Shown: positions 9,227 through 17,875 of the stretch, piece by piece
Layout of the letters: each line of letters starts with the position of its first letter
Position numbering within the stretch: the stretch's first letter is position 1
Assembly (NCBI GenBank): GCA_028066595.1
Contig: JALCBJ010000055.1
Coordinates: forward strand, 1-45,040
Direction: 5' to 3'
DNA length: 45,040 bases
Source of the DNA: Thermoanaerobaculia bacterium
GTDB lineage: Bacteria; Acidobacteriota; Thermoanaerobaculia; Multivoradales; J023
Program-made: the position numbers and the translations under genes
Notes under the pieces: generated by a model
Seen by the model: only the letters and a program-made list of their open reading frames with translations
Databases searched by the model: none
What the model was told of the DNA's origin: nothing

Positions 9227-10367
9227 TCAGGGCACTGCCCGGGCCGGTAGATCTCCGTTCTCGAGCTCCTGGTCGGGGACGCCTGCGAACATCCGGAAGA
9301 CTCCGTCCCATGTCGCCGCCAGCACCCAACCGTGGTGAAAGGCGATCTCGGAAATGAAGACGTTCCCGAGGCTCGCGACCTCGGCCCAGTACGAGCCCCC
9401 GTCCCGCGTGCGATATAGCGACTGGTACTTCACCTGATCGGGCCGCTTGACCGCTACCCAGGCCGAATCGGGGTCTCCGGGATCAACCGTCAGAGTTCGA
9501 GAATTCGCGTTCGGCAGGTTTGACTCTGTGGAACAGTCAGCCCACGTGTCTCCACCGTCGGCCGTCTTGTGCACCAGACCTGAAACGAAGACACTGCCAC
9601 TGGCATAGATGATGTCGGGCAGCGCAGGCGCCAACGCCAAAGAACCGACGCTCGCGTCCGCACCGGTCGGGATCCAGGTCTCTCCACCGTCCCTGCTCTT
9701 GAAGACCTCGAGTCGGCTCGGTACCGCGGCATAGAGCGTAACCGGAGTCGTCGGAGCAATCGCCAGGCCGCCTCGGCTGATCCTTCCGATGCCGAAGTCG
9801 ACTTCGGTCCAGGTTAGACCACCGTCGGTCGTCTCGAAGATCTGGGCGCCAAGACTCGCGTAGGCGGTGCCGGCCGTATCGCACCTGAATACCAGAGAGG
9901 TGATTTAACCCGAGGTCAGTGGGGGACCGAGCACCGGTCGCCATGTGATACCTAGGTCGATGCTCTTGTAGATCTCATCTGCGAACGTGACGAACATCGG
10001 TACCGACGCAGGATGTTCCAGATCGAAGGCGGCGACATCGAAAGCGATGGTATTGATCCTCCCGAGGAGCGTGTCGAAGCCGGTGTTGATCGCTTGCCAC
10101 GTATCCCCGCCGTCGAGACTTCGGAACATCCCCTTGCCAGCGATACCAGCAAAGAGGACGTTTGGATCCATCGGATGGGCTCGACCTTGTAGACGTCTTC
10201 GCCAGCCAGGCCGGCGCGTGTCCAGCCCCAGGTCCGGAGAGGTTGCTCCGCATGGGTGGTGAACGCGAACGAAGTCATTGGTGCGAGGAGCCCGCGGCCT
10301 GTGGCGACCAGTTCGGGGTTTCGAAACAGCCAGCTGAACGATCGTTGGAGATGTCGAATCGGAGCAT
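9227..10367 (-). pseudogene. Asp-box beta-propeller secreted protein, copy B, frameshift and nonsense
   Basis: ATG 10367 sits in the same leader context as copies A and C (GACTCGAAAGGGAGATCGCTCC). The early part is coherent in one frame (AGLAGEDVYKVE), then the sense moves at about 10170-10185 to the frame reading HPMDPNVLFAG...SLDGGDTW. In that frame an in-frame TAA at 9905-9907 interrupts LTSG-stop-ITSLVF. After it, Asp-box repeats continue without further damage (TTDGGLTW, SRDGGETW, TADGGDTW, TRDGGSYW) to the stop at 9227. The C-terminus FAGVPDQELENGDLPARAVP is a decayed version of the FADGFE tail. A CAA to TAA change would explain the nonsense codon. Two independent lesions make a working product very unlikely. 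Confidence 0.75.
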
Positions 10368-10512
10368 GGAGCGATCTCCCTTTCGAGTCGATGAGTAGAC
10401 CATGCCTCAGTGACATATTTATATACGCGGACACTCTAGATCTGTCTATGCGCTTGTCCGTCCAACGTCAGCGGCGACCCACGACGTCGGTATGGGGAGT
10501 CAGCTTTCGTGG

Positions 10513-11594
10513 CTAGCGCTCCTCCGCGTCGGCGCCTAGATCTGACCGACCAATGTACTGTCCGCGATGAGTTCGAGAGCCGATCCATGCGGATAGATTT
10601 CCTTCCTCGAACCCATCGGCAAATATGCCGTGGAAGATCTCGTAGACCCCGTCCATGGTAGCGGCCAACAGCGTGCTGTCGCGAAACGCGAGGCCGTGTA
10701 CCAAGACCTCATCGAGACCCTTGAGTCTCGCGGTCCAATGCAAGCCTCCGTCGGTGGAGTGGTAGACCTCGCCGACCTCGGAACGATGGATAGCGAGCCA
10801 GACCGAGTCCGGATCTCGGGGGTCGACCACCAGAGCTCTGGGAATCCAGTCCTCGGGCGGCGGCAGGTCAGGTTGCGTCGCCAGGATACCTCCAGAAGGT
10901 TCGGTGCGCCGCCGTATAGGGTGGTCGGAGCCCCAGGGTCGATTGCCAGGCTCAGAACACAGCCAGCGAGGATGCACACGCCATCGGGCTGAATACCAGA
11001 ACTGGACGGATTCCACGAAGCGCCACCGTCGGTTGTCTTGAAAATGCCACCCGAGAGATTCGTGAAACTGGCATAGCCGGTACCGGCAACCTGGGGATCG
11101 AAAACCAACGAGTTGGCTGAGTTTTCTCGGATGCCTGCGGGTTGCCAACTGTCTCCGAGATCAGTGCTCTTGTAGATTCCGGTGGAGCCGAGCGGGTCGT
11201 TCACGCCGATGAGGATCGGCACCGAAGACGGGTCGCCGGGATCGAGAGCCGCGACGTCGAAGGTGATCACCAGGACGGAGGTCGAGGATCCGAGCCCGCT
11301 GTTGATCGGCTCCCAGGTCCGTCCGCCGTCGAGGCTACGGAACACCCCCTCTGTGTCGCCCCAGGAGCTAGCACCGGCGAGAAGAACGTCCGGATCCGTC
11401 GGATGGGACGCTACCGAGTGGAGAGCCTCGCCTGCCAGGCCGAGTCGCATCCAGCTCTCGGCCTGGAGGGATGCAGCTAGCGTCGTATCGACGGTAGCTG
11501 CCAGCACGAGCACGAGGAGTCGGCGACAGGCCGCTCGCCGGAATACGGCCGGGCTACGGCCGGGCGTTCGGACGCACGAATGCGGTCGGAGCAT
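10513..11594 (-). pseudogene. Asp-box beta-propeller secreted protein, copy C, internal deletion
   Basis: This copy keeps the most complete 5' end. ATG 11594 is followed by a basic stretch, a hydrophobic export segment (RRLLVLVLAATVDTTLAASL) and the first blades (SLDGGRTW, STDLGDSW, TTDGGASW). After GAPNLLE, near 10895-10920, the sense jumps to another frame that continues QPDLPPPEDW... to the end. Compared with copies A and B about 50 residues, including one Asp box, are missing at this point. That fits a deletion between two Asp-box repeats that also changed the frame. The end still has IFADGFEEGNLSAW, but the normal stop is absent and the frame runs 20 residues further. It has the best promoter of the three copies. 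Confidence 0.72.
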
Positions 11595-11637
11595 GCAGAA
11601 ATCCCTTCTCGAGTTCCCTCATTGAATATGCGAAGAG

Positions 11638-11666
11638 AGCATATTTATGCTTCTGTGGCATGTCAA
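11638..11666 (-). promoter_or_regulatory. sigma70-type promoter of copy C
   Basis: On the minus strand TTGACA (11661-11666) and TATGCT (11638-11643) are separated by exactly 17 bases. This is a near-consensus housekeeping promoter in an AT-rich patch 44 bases upstream of the copy C start. The ATAAATATG around the -10 box recurs upstream of copy B at 10412-10420, where the -35 match is poor. Confidence 0.6.
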
Positions 11667-11744
11667 GAAAATTTCCACATCTGGGCAACAGTTGGCGGGA
11701 TGCACTAACCGCTGCGAGCGTGGCGGCCTGATCTGCTCGACGAC

Positions 11745-13136
11745 TCAGCGTCCGCCTTTCTCTTCACCCGACGCCCACAGCTTCTTCCACCAGGGCACGT
11801 CTTCCCGTGGTGCTGGAGCGGCCCCGAGGTCCATCCGAGCCAAGATTTCGCTCAGCTCCCAACCCGTGAGGCGAGCGAGGTTTTCTGCTCGTTGCTGCTG
11901 ACGAGGTACCAGATCCTCGAAGTAGCGCCGGGCAGCAGAACACTGTCCGGGTCGTCCGCTCCAAGGGCGGCGAAGGATGAACCGTCCCTGAAAGTTCTGA
12001 CGGTCGCCTGTCTCTTGGAATCGGAGGTCCTCCGGAAAGGTGTCAGCGGTGTATCGCACGTGCAACCGCGTGATGAAGACATCGGCCGGCCCCGGCATAG
12101 GCCGACGCGGAGCGAATCGGTCGTTCGTTCTTCCCGGGTCGAGCCAGAAGACACCGAGCTGGCGTAGCTCGTCGTGGGAGAGTGGATCGGCCGCACAGGG
12201 ATCGCACCAGCCCATGTCCCACGCATATTCGAGGACCACCGTCCGCATCCGTTCCCGACGCACTTGCTGATCGAACAGAGCGCGGTAGAAGGCCCCGAAG
12301 TCGTTCTCGACATACTCGGGAATCTCCATATCAGTCGGTAGCTTCACCGTCCGATAGTTGGTCGTCTCCACCCGCCCGGTTCGTGTCAGCGCGAAGACGA
12401 AGAGTTCTTGAGGTCCCTCGGAATTGACCGTGCCGAGGCGAATAGGCAGCATGAATTTCGGAGATTCGAAGGCCACTTGAAGTGGACGTAGGTAGCTGAA
12501 TCCGAGACGGTCCTGCTCCTCCAGGTTCACCTTGGCGACGAAGAACCGCATTCCCTGCTTCAGGTAGCTGCCCAGTACCTTGCGGGCACCTGCGGGCATA
12601 CGGTAGCCCTCCTGCCGCAGCCAGGTCTCGAGACCCTGGCTTTCCTCGGCAGAGAGAATCAGGATGTCGTACTCGCCGACGGTGTACTCGGCCTCGATCT
12701 CGACACCGAAAGAGCCGGCGGACTTGCGGCCGACGTCGCCCGAGGCGGGTGCTTCTTCGGCCCTCATGCTCATCGTCCGTGGGTAAACAGGTCGGCAGGG
12801 ATCGGGATCGAAGTACTCCACGAGGCGCGGAGCCGAGTAGGCGTCGAGATGCTCGATGACCCCTCGGTCGCCGACATGGATCTGATCGCGCTCCAAGAAT
12901 GTCGGCACCGGCACCACGATCGCGAACTCCTCGGGAGCTCCCCGATAGTCGTTGGCCATGGTGATGACAGTCCGGTCGCCGTCGCGGACCAAGACGACCT
13001 TGGAAGCTTGGTTGAACAGCTGCGTGTCGGCTTTGGCTGCGTAGAAACCGCAGAACGCCTGGCCAGCAGATGCCACGAGAAATCCAGCGAGCAGGAATGG
13101 CAGCAGGAAGAGTGACTTTCGATCTGCGAGTTTCAT
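11745..13136 (-). CDS. DUF2330 exported protein
   Basis: This 463-residue protein has a signal peptide (LFLLPFLLAGFLVASAGQAFCGFYAA) followed by the DUF2330 domain. The domain is recognised by the opening FYAAKADTQLFN...SKVVLVRDGDRTVITM and by FAIVVPVPTFLERDQIHVGD. Function of the family is unknown; members are secreted or periplasmic and often have one membrane anchor. Several cysteines (DPDPC, CDPCAADP) could form disulfides outside the cell. Start ATG 13136 has GGAGG eight bases upstream and overlaps the stop of the RnfD-like gene (TGATG), so the two are translationally coupled. That link is the only functional clue and suggests a membrane electron-transfer or assembly partner; this is inference. 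Confidence 0.85.
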   Translation of the reverse strand: MKLADRKSLFLLPFLLAGFLVASAGQAFCGFYAAKADTQLFNQASKVVLVRDGDRTVITMANDYRGAPEEFAIVVPVPTFLERDQIHVGDRGVIEHLDAYSAPRLVEYFDPDPCRPVYPRTMSMRAEEAPASGDVGRKSAGSFGVEIEAEYTVGEYDILILSAEESQGLETWLRQEGYRMPAGARKVLGSYLKQGMRFFVAKVNLEEQDRLGFSYLRPLQVAFESPKFMLPIRLGTVNSEGPQELFVFALTRTGRVETTNYRTVKLPTDMEIPEYVENDFGAFYRALFDQQVRRERMRTVVLEYAWDMGWCDPCAADPLSHDELRQLGVFWLDPGRTNDRFAPRRPMPGPADVFITRLHVRYTADTFPEDLRFQETGDRQNFQGRFILRRPWSGRPGQCSAARRYFEDLVPRQQQRAENLARLTGWELSEILARMDLGAAPAPREDVPWWKKLWASGEEKGGR

Positions 13137-13987
13137 CAGCGACCTCCTTGCGGATCGGGATGGAGTAGGGGTGATGTCGCGTCAGCGACTGGCGGAGAAG
13201 GCCATCGGTAGCGCAGACCGGGAAGAAAACGGTCCGTCAGTGGTACGACGGGTGCGCAGAGGAAGAGAGCCCAGATCAGGGCGTTGGGCTCGAAAAGCCC
13301 GAACTGGATCCATGCCGCCACGCTGGCGACAACGGCCGCATAGAGAATGCGAGCCCCGCGGCGATCAGGAGTGGTTTTCGGATCAGAGATCATGAAGAAG
13401 GCGAAGATCAGAAACGCACCGGTCTGAATCTGGTGTAGGGGAATACTGAGGGGATCGCCCAACCATGCCGCACGGGAAAACAGGATCAGTGACCAGAATC
13501 CCAAGATCGCCCAGGTCACGTCGGAGCGCTCGGCGCGATATACGACGACTAGGCCAAGGCATGCCGCGGCGAAGGCCACAAGCGCTCCGGAACCCCACTG
13601 TCCCTGAGATACCCAAGCGCCGTCGAACAGCAACATCGTCACCGCGAGGCCGAAGTTGGTCGGATTGAACACGTGCTTGTCACGGACTCGAATCGAGAAC
13701 TTCGAGGCGATCGTCAAGACGGCCGCGACCAGCGCGACGGCGAGGGAACGCGTGCGCAGCAACAGGATCAGCGAGAGAGCCGAGATGAGGGGCGACCGAG
13801 GATCGAACCGGGGTAACCCAAGCCACCGGGTCAGAGCGAACTGGACACCGAGCGAAGCCGAGAGAATGGTCCACGCCACCATCGGTTCCACGTCCAGATC
13901 GAGCACCATGACGCCGTACCCGGCCAACGAGCTCAGGATCAAAATCTGGTAGTGCCGAGGGTCTCTGAAAAGCTCATGGATGCGCAT
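13136..13987 (-). CDS. RnfD/NqrB-like integral membrane protein
   Basis: This 283-residue protein has about nine to ten hydrophobic helices. It carries two marks of the NQR2/RnfD/RnfE family: the HVFNPTNFGLAVTML segment and the ISDPKTTPDRRG segment, equivalent to the NPxxxG and DPxTxP motifs. The usual covalent-FMN threonine site (SGAT-like) was not found. The other Rnf/Nqr subunits are absent nearby, so this is an orphan relative rather than part of a Na+-pumping complex. Start ATG 13987 has GGAG nine bases upstream. The open frame continues 116 codons further upstream, but that part is basic and without family similarity. It is the first gene of a coupled pair with the DUF2330 gene. Confidence 0.78.
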   Translation of the reverse strand: MRIHELFRDPRHYQILILSSLAGYGVMVLDLDVEPMVAWTILSASLGVQFALTRWLGLPRFDPRSPLISALSLILLLRTRSLAVALVAAVLTIASKFSIRVRDKHVFNPTNFGLAVTMLLFDGAWVSQGQWGSGALVAFAAACLGLVVVYRAERSDVTWAILGFWSLILFSRAAWLGDPLSIPLHQIQTGAFLIFAFFMISDPKTTPDRRGARILYAAVVASVAAWIQFGLFEPNALIWALFLCAPVVPLTDRFLPGLRYRWPSPPVADATSPLLHPDPQGGR

Positions 13988-14133
13988 GGTGTCTCCGTCG
14001 TGCCGTCCTTCGCGTTTTGAGACACGCGAAGACCGAGAAATGCAACCACTCCATCGATAGAGGCCAACAAGCGACCGGGGCTCAGCTGTGGCGCAGGAGC
14101 GTGGACGGAAGCGAGTGCCCGCGGCCGATCCGC

Positions 14134-14173
14134 TAGAATGAGATGGTCCGGGCCTGCGCGAAAGGCGCAGGCC
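14134..14173 (+). promoter_or_regulatory. -10 box and 5'UTR hairpin of icmF
   Basis: TAGAAT (14134-14139) is a strong -10 hexamer without a clear -35. About twelve bases later GGCCTGCGC-gaaag-GCGCAGGCC (14151-14173) forms a perfect nine-base-pair GC stem. If transcription starts near 14146, the hairpin would lie at the very 5' end of the icmF message and could protect it or control translation. The conserved boxes of a B12 riboswitch were not seen. Confidence 0.45.
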
Positions 14174-14241
14174 GATGACGCGAAACGAACACTTCCGAGT
14201 CGCGCTCAGCGACCTTCCCGATACATCCGCGCGAGGTTCCC

Positions 14242-17200
14242 ATGCCGACGATCGCCGCCGAGCCTGCCGTCGAGAAACCCACACCGAAGAAGACCAGCCC
14301 CCTCGAAACTCATCCCACGGAACCGTACCGACCAAAGAACCCAGTCCGCCTCATCACCTCCACGGCACTCTTCGACGGTCACGACGCGTCGATCAACATC
14401 ATGCGCAGGCTGATGCAGGCGACTGGAGCCGAGGTCATTCATCTCGGCCACAACCGCAGCGTCGAAGACATCGTGCGCGCCGCCCTACAGGAGGACGCAC
14501 AGGGAGTGGCTCTGACCTCTTACCAGGGTGGCCACATGGAGTTCTTCAAATACCTCCGCGAACGCCTCGACGAGGTAGGGCTCACACACGTCAAGATCTA
14601 CGGTGGCGGCGGTGGAACCATCGTGCCGGAAGAGATCGAACACCTACAGGAAGTCGATTGCATCGATCGGGTCTTCTCTCCGGAGGACGGTCGCAACCTG
14701 GGCTTACAAGGAATGATCAACCAGGTCGTCCGCGGATGCGATTTCCCCGTGGCACCGATCGAACCGATCGGCGAGGGCACTCATCAACGGGTGGCACGGA
14801 GCATCACCCGTATGGAGATCGGCCAACCGGCTACCGGAGTCTCGGCCCCGGGCAAAGAGGACCTCGCACCGGTCGTCGGCATCACGGGTACGGGTGGTGC
14901 CGGCAAGTCGAGCCTCACCGATGAGCTGGTGAGACGTTTCTTGGGTGACTTCGGGGAGAAGCGCGTCGCCATCGTCTGCGCCGACCCGACCCGGCGCAAG
15001 ACGGGGGGCGCTCTCTTGGGCGACCGCATCCGCTTCAACACGCTGAAGCACGATCGGGTTTTCGTGCGCTCCGTGGCAACCCGCGCTGCCGGCGGTGAGG
15101 TTTCCGAGTCCATCGGTGGAGTGCTCGAGGTCGTGCGCAAGAGCTTTGACATCGTGATCTTGGAGACCGCCGGCATCGGGCAAGGTGACAGCCGAGTCGC
15201 CGACCTGTGCGACGTTTCGCTCTACGTCATGACAGCCGAGTATGGCGCCCCGAGCCAACTAGAGAAGATCGACATGCTCGACTTCGCAGACTTCGTGGCG
15301 ATCAACAAGTTCACCCGCCGAGGCTCGGAAGATGCGCTGCGCGACGTCCGGAAGCAAGTTCAGCGGAACCGGCAGCTTTTCGATCAACGTCTCGAGGACC
15401 TGCCGGTGTTCGGCACGTCGGCCGCCCATTTCAACGATGGTGGAGTGAACGCGCTCTATGCCCACCTCATCGCCAAGTTGGACACGGAGTTCGGCCTCGG
15501 CTGGCGATCCGGGTACGAGCCCGACGACCGGCGGGTCACCGATGGCGCACAAGCGATCATTCCTCCGGAGCGCGAACGCTATTTGGCCGAAGCCGCACAG
15601 AAGTGCCGGGAGTATCGGAGCTGGGCCGAGGAACAGGTCGAAGTAGCTGCGGAAGTGGAAGCACTCCGCACTGTATTGCATGTGCTGGGGCAGGACGTGC
15701 CGTCGACTTGGAGCGCACTATCGGACCTGGTGCCCGCAGAGCGTGCCGACTTGGCAACAGAGCACGACCGCCTGCTCGCTCGCCTCGATCCGAGCTGTCG
15801 AAAGCAGTTGGAGGAATGGCAGCACTGGGATTCTCGATACCGAGGAGACGTTTTCGAGTACCGTGTCCGCGACAAGAAGATCCGTGTCGCCAACTACCGA
15901 GAAACGCTGTCTGGCACCCGGGTTCCGAAGGTAGCGCGTCCTCGTTTTCGTTCCGCGGCTGATCGGCTGCGCTGGCGTTTGCTCGAGAACGTGCCAGGGG
16001 AGTTCCCATTCACCTCGGGCGTCTTTCCCTTCAAACGCGAAGCCGAGGATCCCACCCGCATGTTCGCTGGCGAAGGTACGGCAGAACGGACCAACCAGCG
16101 CTTCCACTACCTGGCAGACGGGCAGGTTGCCAAACGACTTTCCACCGCGTTCGACGCGCTGACGCTATACGGTGAAGATCCGGGACGACGTCCTGATATC
16201 TACGGCAAGATCGGAGAGTCCGGGGTCGCGGTCTTCACTGTCGAGGAAGCCGAGGTGCTCTACGCAGGATTCGATCTCTGCGACCCCATGACGTCAGTCT
16301 CGATGACCATCAACGGTCCGGCACCGACCATCCTCGCTTTCTTCTTCAACGTGGCGATCCGTCAGCAGTGTCGCAGATTCCTTCGCCAAGAGGGCCGTCT
16401 CGAGATCACCGAGCAGCAGGAGCTGCAACCAGATGCTTCACGGGGCTCGACCTGGAGCGAGGTCAGGGCACTGCTTCGTGAGGACGAGTTCAGCCGCATC
16501 AAGGAAGAGGCTCTGCAGCGAGTCCGCGGCACAGTTCAGGCTGACATCCTCAAGGAAGATCAGGGTCAGAACACTTGTATCTTCAGTACCGAGTTCGCGC
16601 TGCGTTGCATGGGCGATGTGCAGCAGTACTTTACCGACCACGGCGTACGCAACTTCTACTCGGTTTCCATCAGCGGGTACCACATCGCTGAAGCCGGAGC
16701 GAACCCTATCCACCAGTTGGCCTTCACACTGGCCAACGGCCTGACCTATGTGGAGTACTACAGGGCTCGAGGCATGGACGTCGACCGCTTCGCACCGAAC
16801 TTGTCGTTCTTCTTCTCCAACGGCATGGATGCCGAGTACACAGTGATCGGACGGGTGGCGCGGCGAATCTGGGCGGTCGTGTTGCGCGATCTCTACGGAG
16901 CCAACACCCGTTCGCAGAAGCTGAAGTACCACATTCAGACGAGTGGCCGCTCTCTCCACGCAATGGAGATCCAGTTCAACGACATCCGCACCACGTTGCA
17001 GGCACTGCTGGCAACCTATGACAACGCGCAGAGCCTACACACCAATGCCTACGACGAGGCGATTACGACACCCACGGAAGAATCGGTGCGGCGAGCCATG
17101 GCTATTCAGCTGATCATCAACAAGGAGTTCGGCATGGTGGAATGCGAGAATGCCACCCAGGGCAGCTTCTTGGTGGAGGAGCTGACGGATCTCGTAGAGG

Positions 17201-17631
17201 AAGCGGTTCTCCGGGAATTCGAGCGCATCTCGGGCCGGGGCGGCGTCCTCGGAGCGATGGAGCTGCAGTATCAGCGAGGGGAAATCCAAGGAGACTCCCT
17301 GAAGTACGAGACGTTGAAGCATACGGGAGACCTACCTGTCGTCGGCGTGAATACGTTCCTGCCCAAGGACCCCGAAGCGGCCAGCATCCCTCGTTCCGTC
17401 GACCTCACACGCGCTTCTCAAGAGGAGAAGCAAAGCAGTATCGATAAGCTGGAAGAGTTCCATGCCCGCCACGCAGATCGATCATCCGCCGCGCTCCGAA
17501 AGCTCCAGGAGACCGCGCTGTCCGGAGGCAATCTGTTCGCACAGTTACTGGCTGCTACGGAAGTTTGCTCCCTCGGCCAGGTCACCCATGCGCTGTATGA
17601 GGTGGGTGGTGAATATCGGCGCAACCTGTAG
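14242..17631 (+). CDS. icmF: fused isobutyryl-CoA mutase IcmF (B12-dependent)
   Basis: IcmF interconverts isobutyryl-CoA and n-butyryl-CoA (some also isovaleryl/pivalyl-CoA) with adenosylcobalamin. It carries its own G-protein chaperone in one chain. The 1129-residue protein shows three parts in the IcmF order. Residues 30-160 form a B12-binding domain with the lower-ligand loop DGHDASIN and the GGGGTIVPEEI segment. Residues 205-430 are a MeaB-like GTPase with P-loop GTGGAGKS (216-223). Residues from about 580 to the end form the mutase barrel. The barrel has the loop GVFPFKREAEDPTRMFAGEG, diagnostic for IcmF and different from the TIRQYAG of methylmalonyl-CoA mutase. Start ATG 14242 has GAGG seven bases upstream. 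The role would be branched-chain acyl-CoA breakdown or cobalamin-dependent carbon shuffling. No partner acyl-CoA gene lies near. Confidence 0.95.
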   Translation: MPTIAAEPAVEKPTPKKTSPLETHPTEPYRPKNPVRLITSTALFDGHDASINIMRRLMQATGAEVIHLGHNRSVEDIVRAALQEDAQGVALTSYQGGHMEFFKYLRERLDEVGLTHVKIYGGGGGTIVPEEIEHLQEVDCIDRVFSPEDGRNLGLQGMINQVVRGCDFPVAPIEPIGEGTHQRVARSITRMEIGQPATGVSAPGKEDLAPVVGITGTGGAGKSSLTDELVRRFLGDFGEKRVAIVCADPTRRKTGGALLGDRIRFNTLKHDRVFVRSVATRAAGGEVSESIGGVLEVVRKSFDIVILETAGIGQGDSRVADLCDVSLYVMTAEYGAPSQLEKIDMLDFADFVAINKFTRRGSEDALRDVRKQVQRNRQLFDQRLEDLPVFGTSAAHFNDGGVNALYAHLIAKLDTEFGLGWRSGYEPDDRRVTDGAQAIIPPERERYLAEAAQKCREYRSWAEEQVEVAAEVEALRTVLHVLGQDVPSTWSALSDLVPAERADLATEHDRLLARLDPSCRKQLEEWQHWDSRYRGDVFEYRVRDKKIRVANYRETLSGTRVPKVARPRFRSAADRLRWRLLENVPGEFPFTSGVFPFKREAEDPTRMFAGEGTAERTNQRFHYLADGQVAKRLSTAFDALTLYGEDPGRRPDIYGKIGESGVAVFTVEEAEVLYAGFDLCDPMTSVSMTINGPAPTILAFFFNVAIRQQCRRFLRQEGRLEITEQQELQPDASRGSTWSEVRALLREDEFSRIKEEALQRVRGTVQADILKEDQGQNTCIFSTEFALRCMGDVQQYFTDHGVRNFYSVSISGYHIAEAGANPIHQLAFTLANGLTYVEYYRARGMDVDRFAPNLSFFFSNGMDAEYTVIGRVARRIWAVVLRDLYGANTRSQKLKYHIQTSGRSLHAMEIQFNDIRTTLQALLATYDNAQSLHTNAYDEAITTPTEESVRRAMAIQLIINKEFGMVECENATQGSFLVEELTDLVEEAVLREFERISGRGGVLGAMELQYQRGEIQGDSLKYETLKHTGDLPVVGVNTFLPKDPEAASIPRSVDLTRASQEEKQSSIDKLEEFHARHADRSSAALRKLQETALSGGNLFAQLLAATEVCSLGQVTHALYEVGGEYRRNL

Positions 17632-17875
17632 GTGTCAATCTGTACGGGGATCAGCCCCCGACGGGGTCGTCGAATTCGACGTGAGCTCCGCCCTGGGCGT
17701 GCAGCTACCAGCGAGATCCTGCGGCAACACCGGGCTCCACAAACTGCGATGAACAAAGGCTTTGTCAGGTCACTCCCTGCGGTTTGTCGTATTGACTCAT
17801 GCAGGATACGGGTGTTAGCTTGCGGCCTGCCCGTCGGACACTGACGCCTCTCTTTTGCACGAAGGAACGTTCCAC

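Noticed and set aside
14000..14241. Cobalamin riboswitch in front of the B12-dependent icmF
   Set aside because: No B12-box or conserved core was found; only a simple hairpin is present.
17792..17820. TTGACT with TTAGCT 17 bases later as the promoter of the response regulator
   Set aside because: The -10 match is too weak to call, although a promoter somewhere in 17632-17875 is likely.
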